Below are positions 45,195-45,219 of a DNA stretch of 45,219 nucleotides, piece by piece (the first letter of the stretch is position 1; every line of letters begins with the position of its first letter). Made by a program: the position numbers and the translations under genes. The notes below the pieces were generated by a model. That model did not search any database. It was not told the DNA's origin and saw only the letters and a list, made by a program, of their open reading frames with translations. Location of the stretch: positions 1 to 45,219 of the forward strand of contig JAGXTA010000095.1 in assembly GCA_018333535.1 (NCBI GenBank). The letters are read 5' to 3'. This DNA comes from Deltaproteobacteria bacterium. Lineage in GTDB: Bacteria > Desulfobacterota > BSN033 > UBA1163.

Positions 45195-45219
45195 AGAATA
45201 GGGGTTATTGATTCTGGGT

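Overview
The window looks like part of the chromosome of a strictly anaerobic Desulfobacterota (deltaproteobacterial) bacterium, probably a syntroph or sulfate-reducer relative. This rests on the soluble heterodisulfide-reductase (Hdr) type genes, class I two-subunit fumarase, a homocitrate/Re-citrate synthase type enzyme, a biotin-free carboxyltransferase subunit, and gene order and codon use typical of that group. No ribosomal RNA or marker phylogeny was available, so the taxonomic placement is inference.

Layout. (1) 1-3800 is an accessory stretch: the 3' end of an unknown gene, a nucleotidyltransferase with a small overlapping partner, two small genes, a DUF5678/retropepsin-like pair, and a RhuM-family gene. 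(2) 4.1-11.5 kb carries aspS, a DRE-TIM acyltransferase (Re-citrate/homocitrate synthase type) with an unusual C-terminal Cache domain, an acyl-CoA ligase, and a fumarate-reductase-like flavoprotein. (3) 11.7-12.3 kb is a decayed toxin-antitoxin locus. (4) 12.4-14.5 kb is a MmgE/PrpD plus DUF1847 pair behind a good promoter. (5) 14.55-34.4 kb is the centrepiece, a same-strand run behind a promoter whose -10 region is overlapped by a perfect LacI-type operator: carboxyltransferase, LacI regulator, malate dehydrogenase, fumarase alpha and beta, HdrC-HdrB-HdrA-HdrA, then HdrC-HdrB-HdrA(fused double)-MvhD-FrhB/FdhB-like, then a SdhB/TfrB-like Fe-S protein and a second fumarate-reductase-like flavoprotein. 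(6) 34.4-36.7 kb is a mobile scar: an IS66-type element with both terminal inverted repeats but a deleted transposase core, next to a truncated EamA transporter, plus small orphan genes. (7) 36.7-45.2 kb is housekeeping: sucC, sucD, prfB with a programmed +1 frameshift, zapB-like, zapA, a candidate 6S-like RNA, rny, a YmdB-type phosphoesterase, tyrS, and at the right edge a promoter and boxA-like leader that suggests an rRNA operon just outside.

How the genes work together. SucCD, the flavoprotein/Fe-S pair, fumarase, malate dehydrogenase and the carboxyltransferase cover succinyl-CoA, succinate, fumarate, malate, oxaloacetate and pyruvate, and the synthase could draw on oxaloacetate to make citrate. 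Succinate/fumarate is the step that is hard energetically for an anaerobe. It is here linked by position to two Hdr units and a FrhB-type subunit, with no membrane anchor subunit for a succinate dehydrogenase. The main hypothesis is a soluble flavin-based electron-bifurcating or confurcating complex handling succinate/fumarate electrons under control of the LacI-family protein.

Spacers inside this region repeatedly hold short inverted-repeat elements of many different sequences, and one of them has been read through into the LacI coding sequence.
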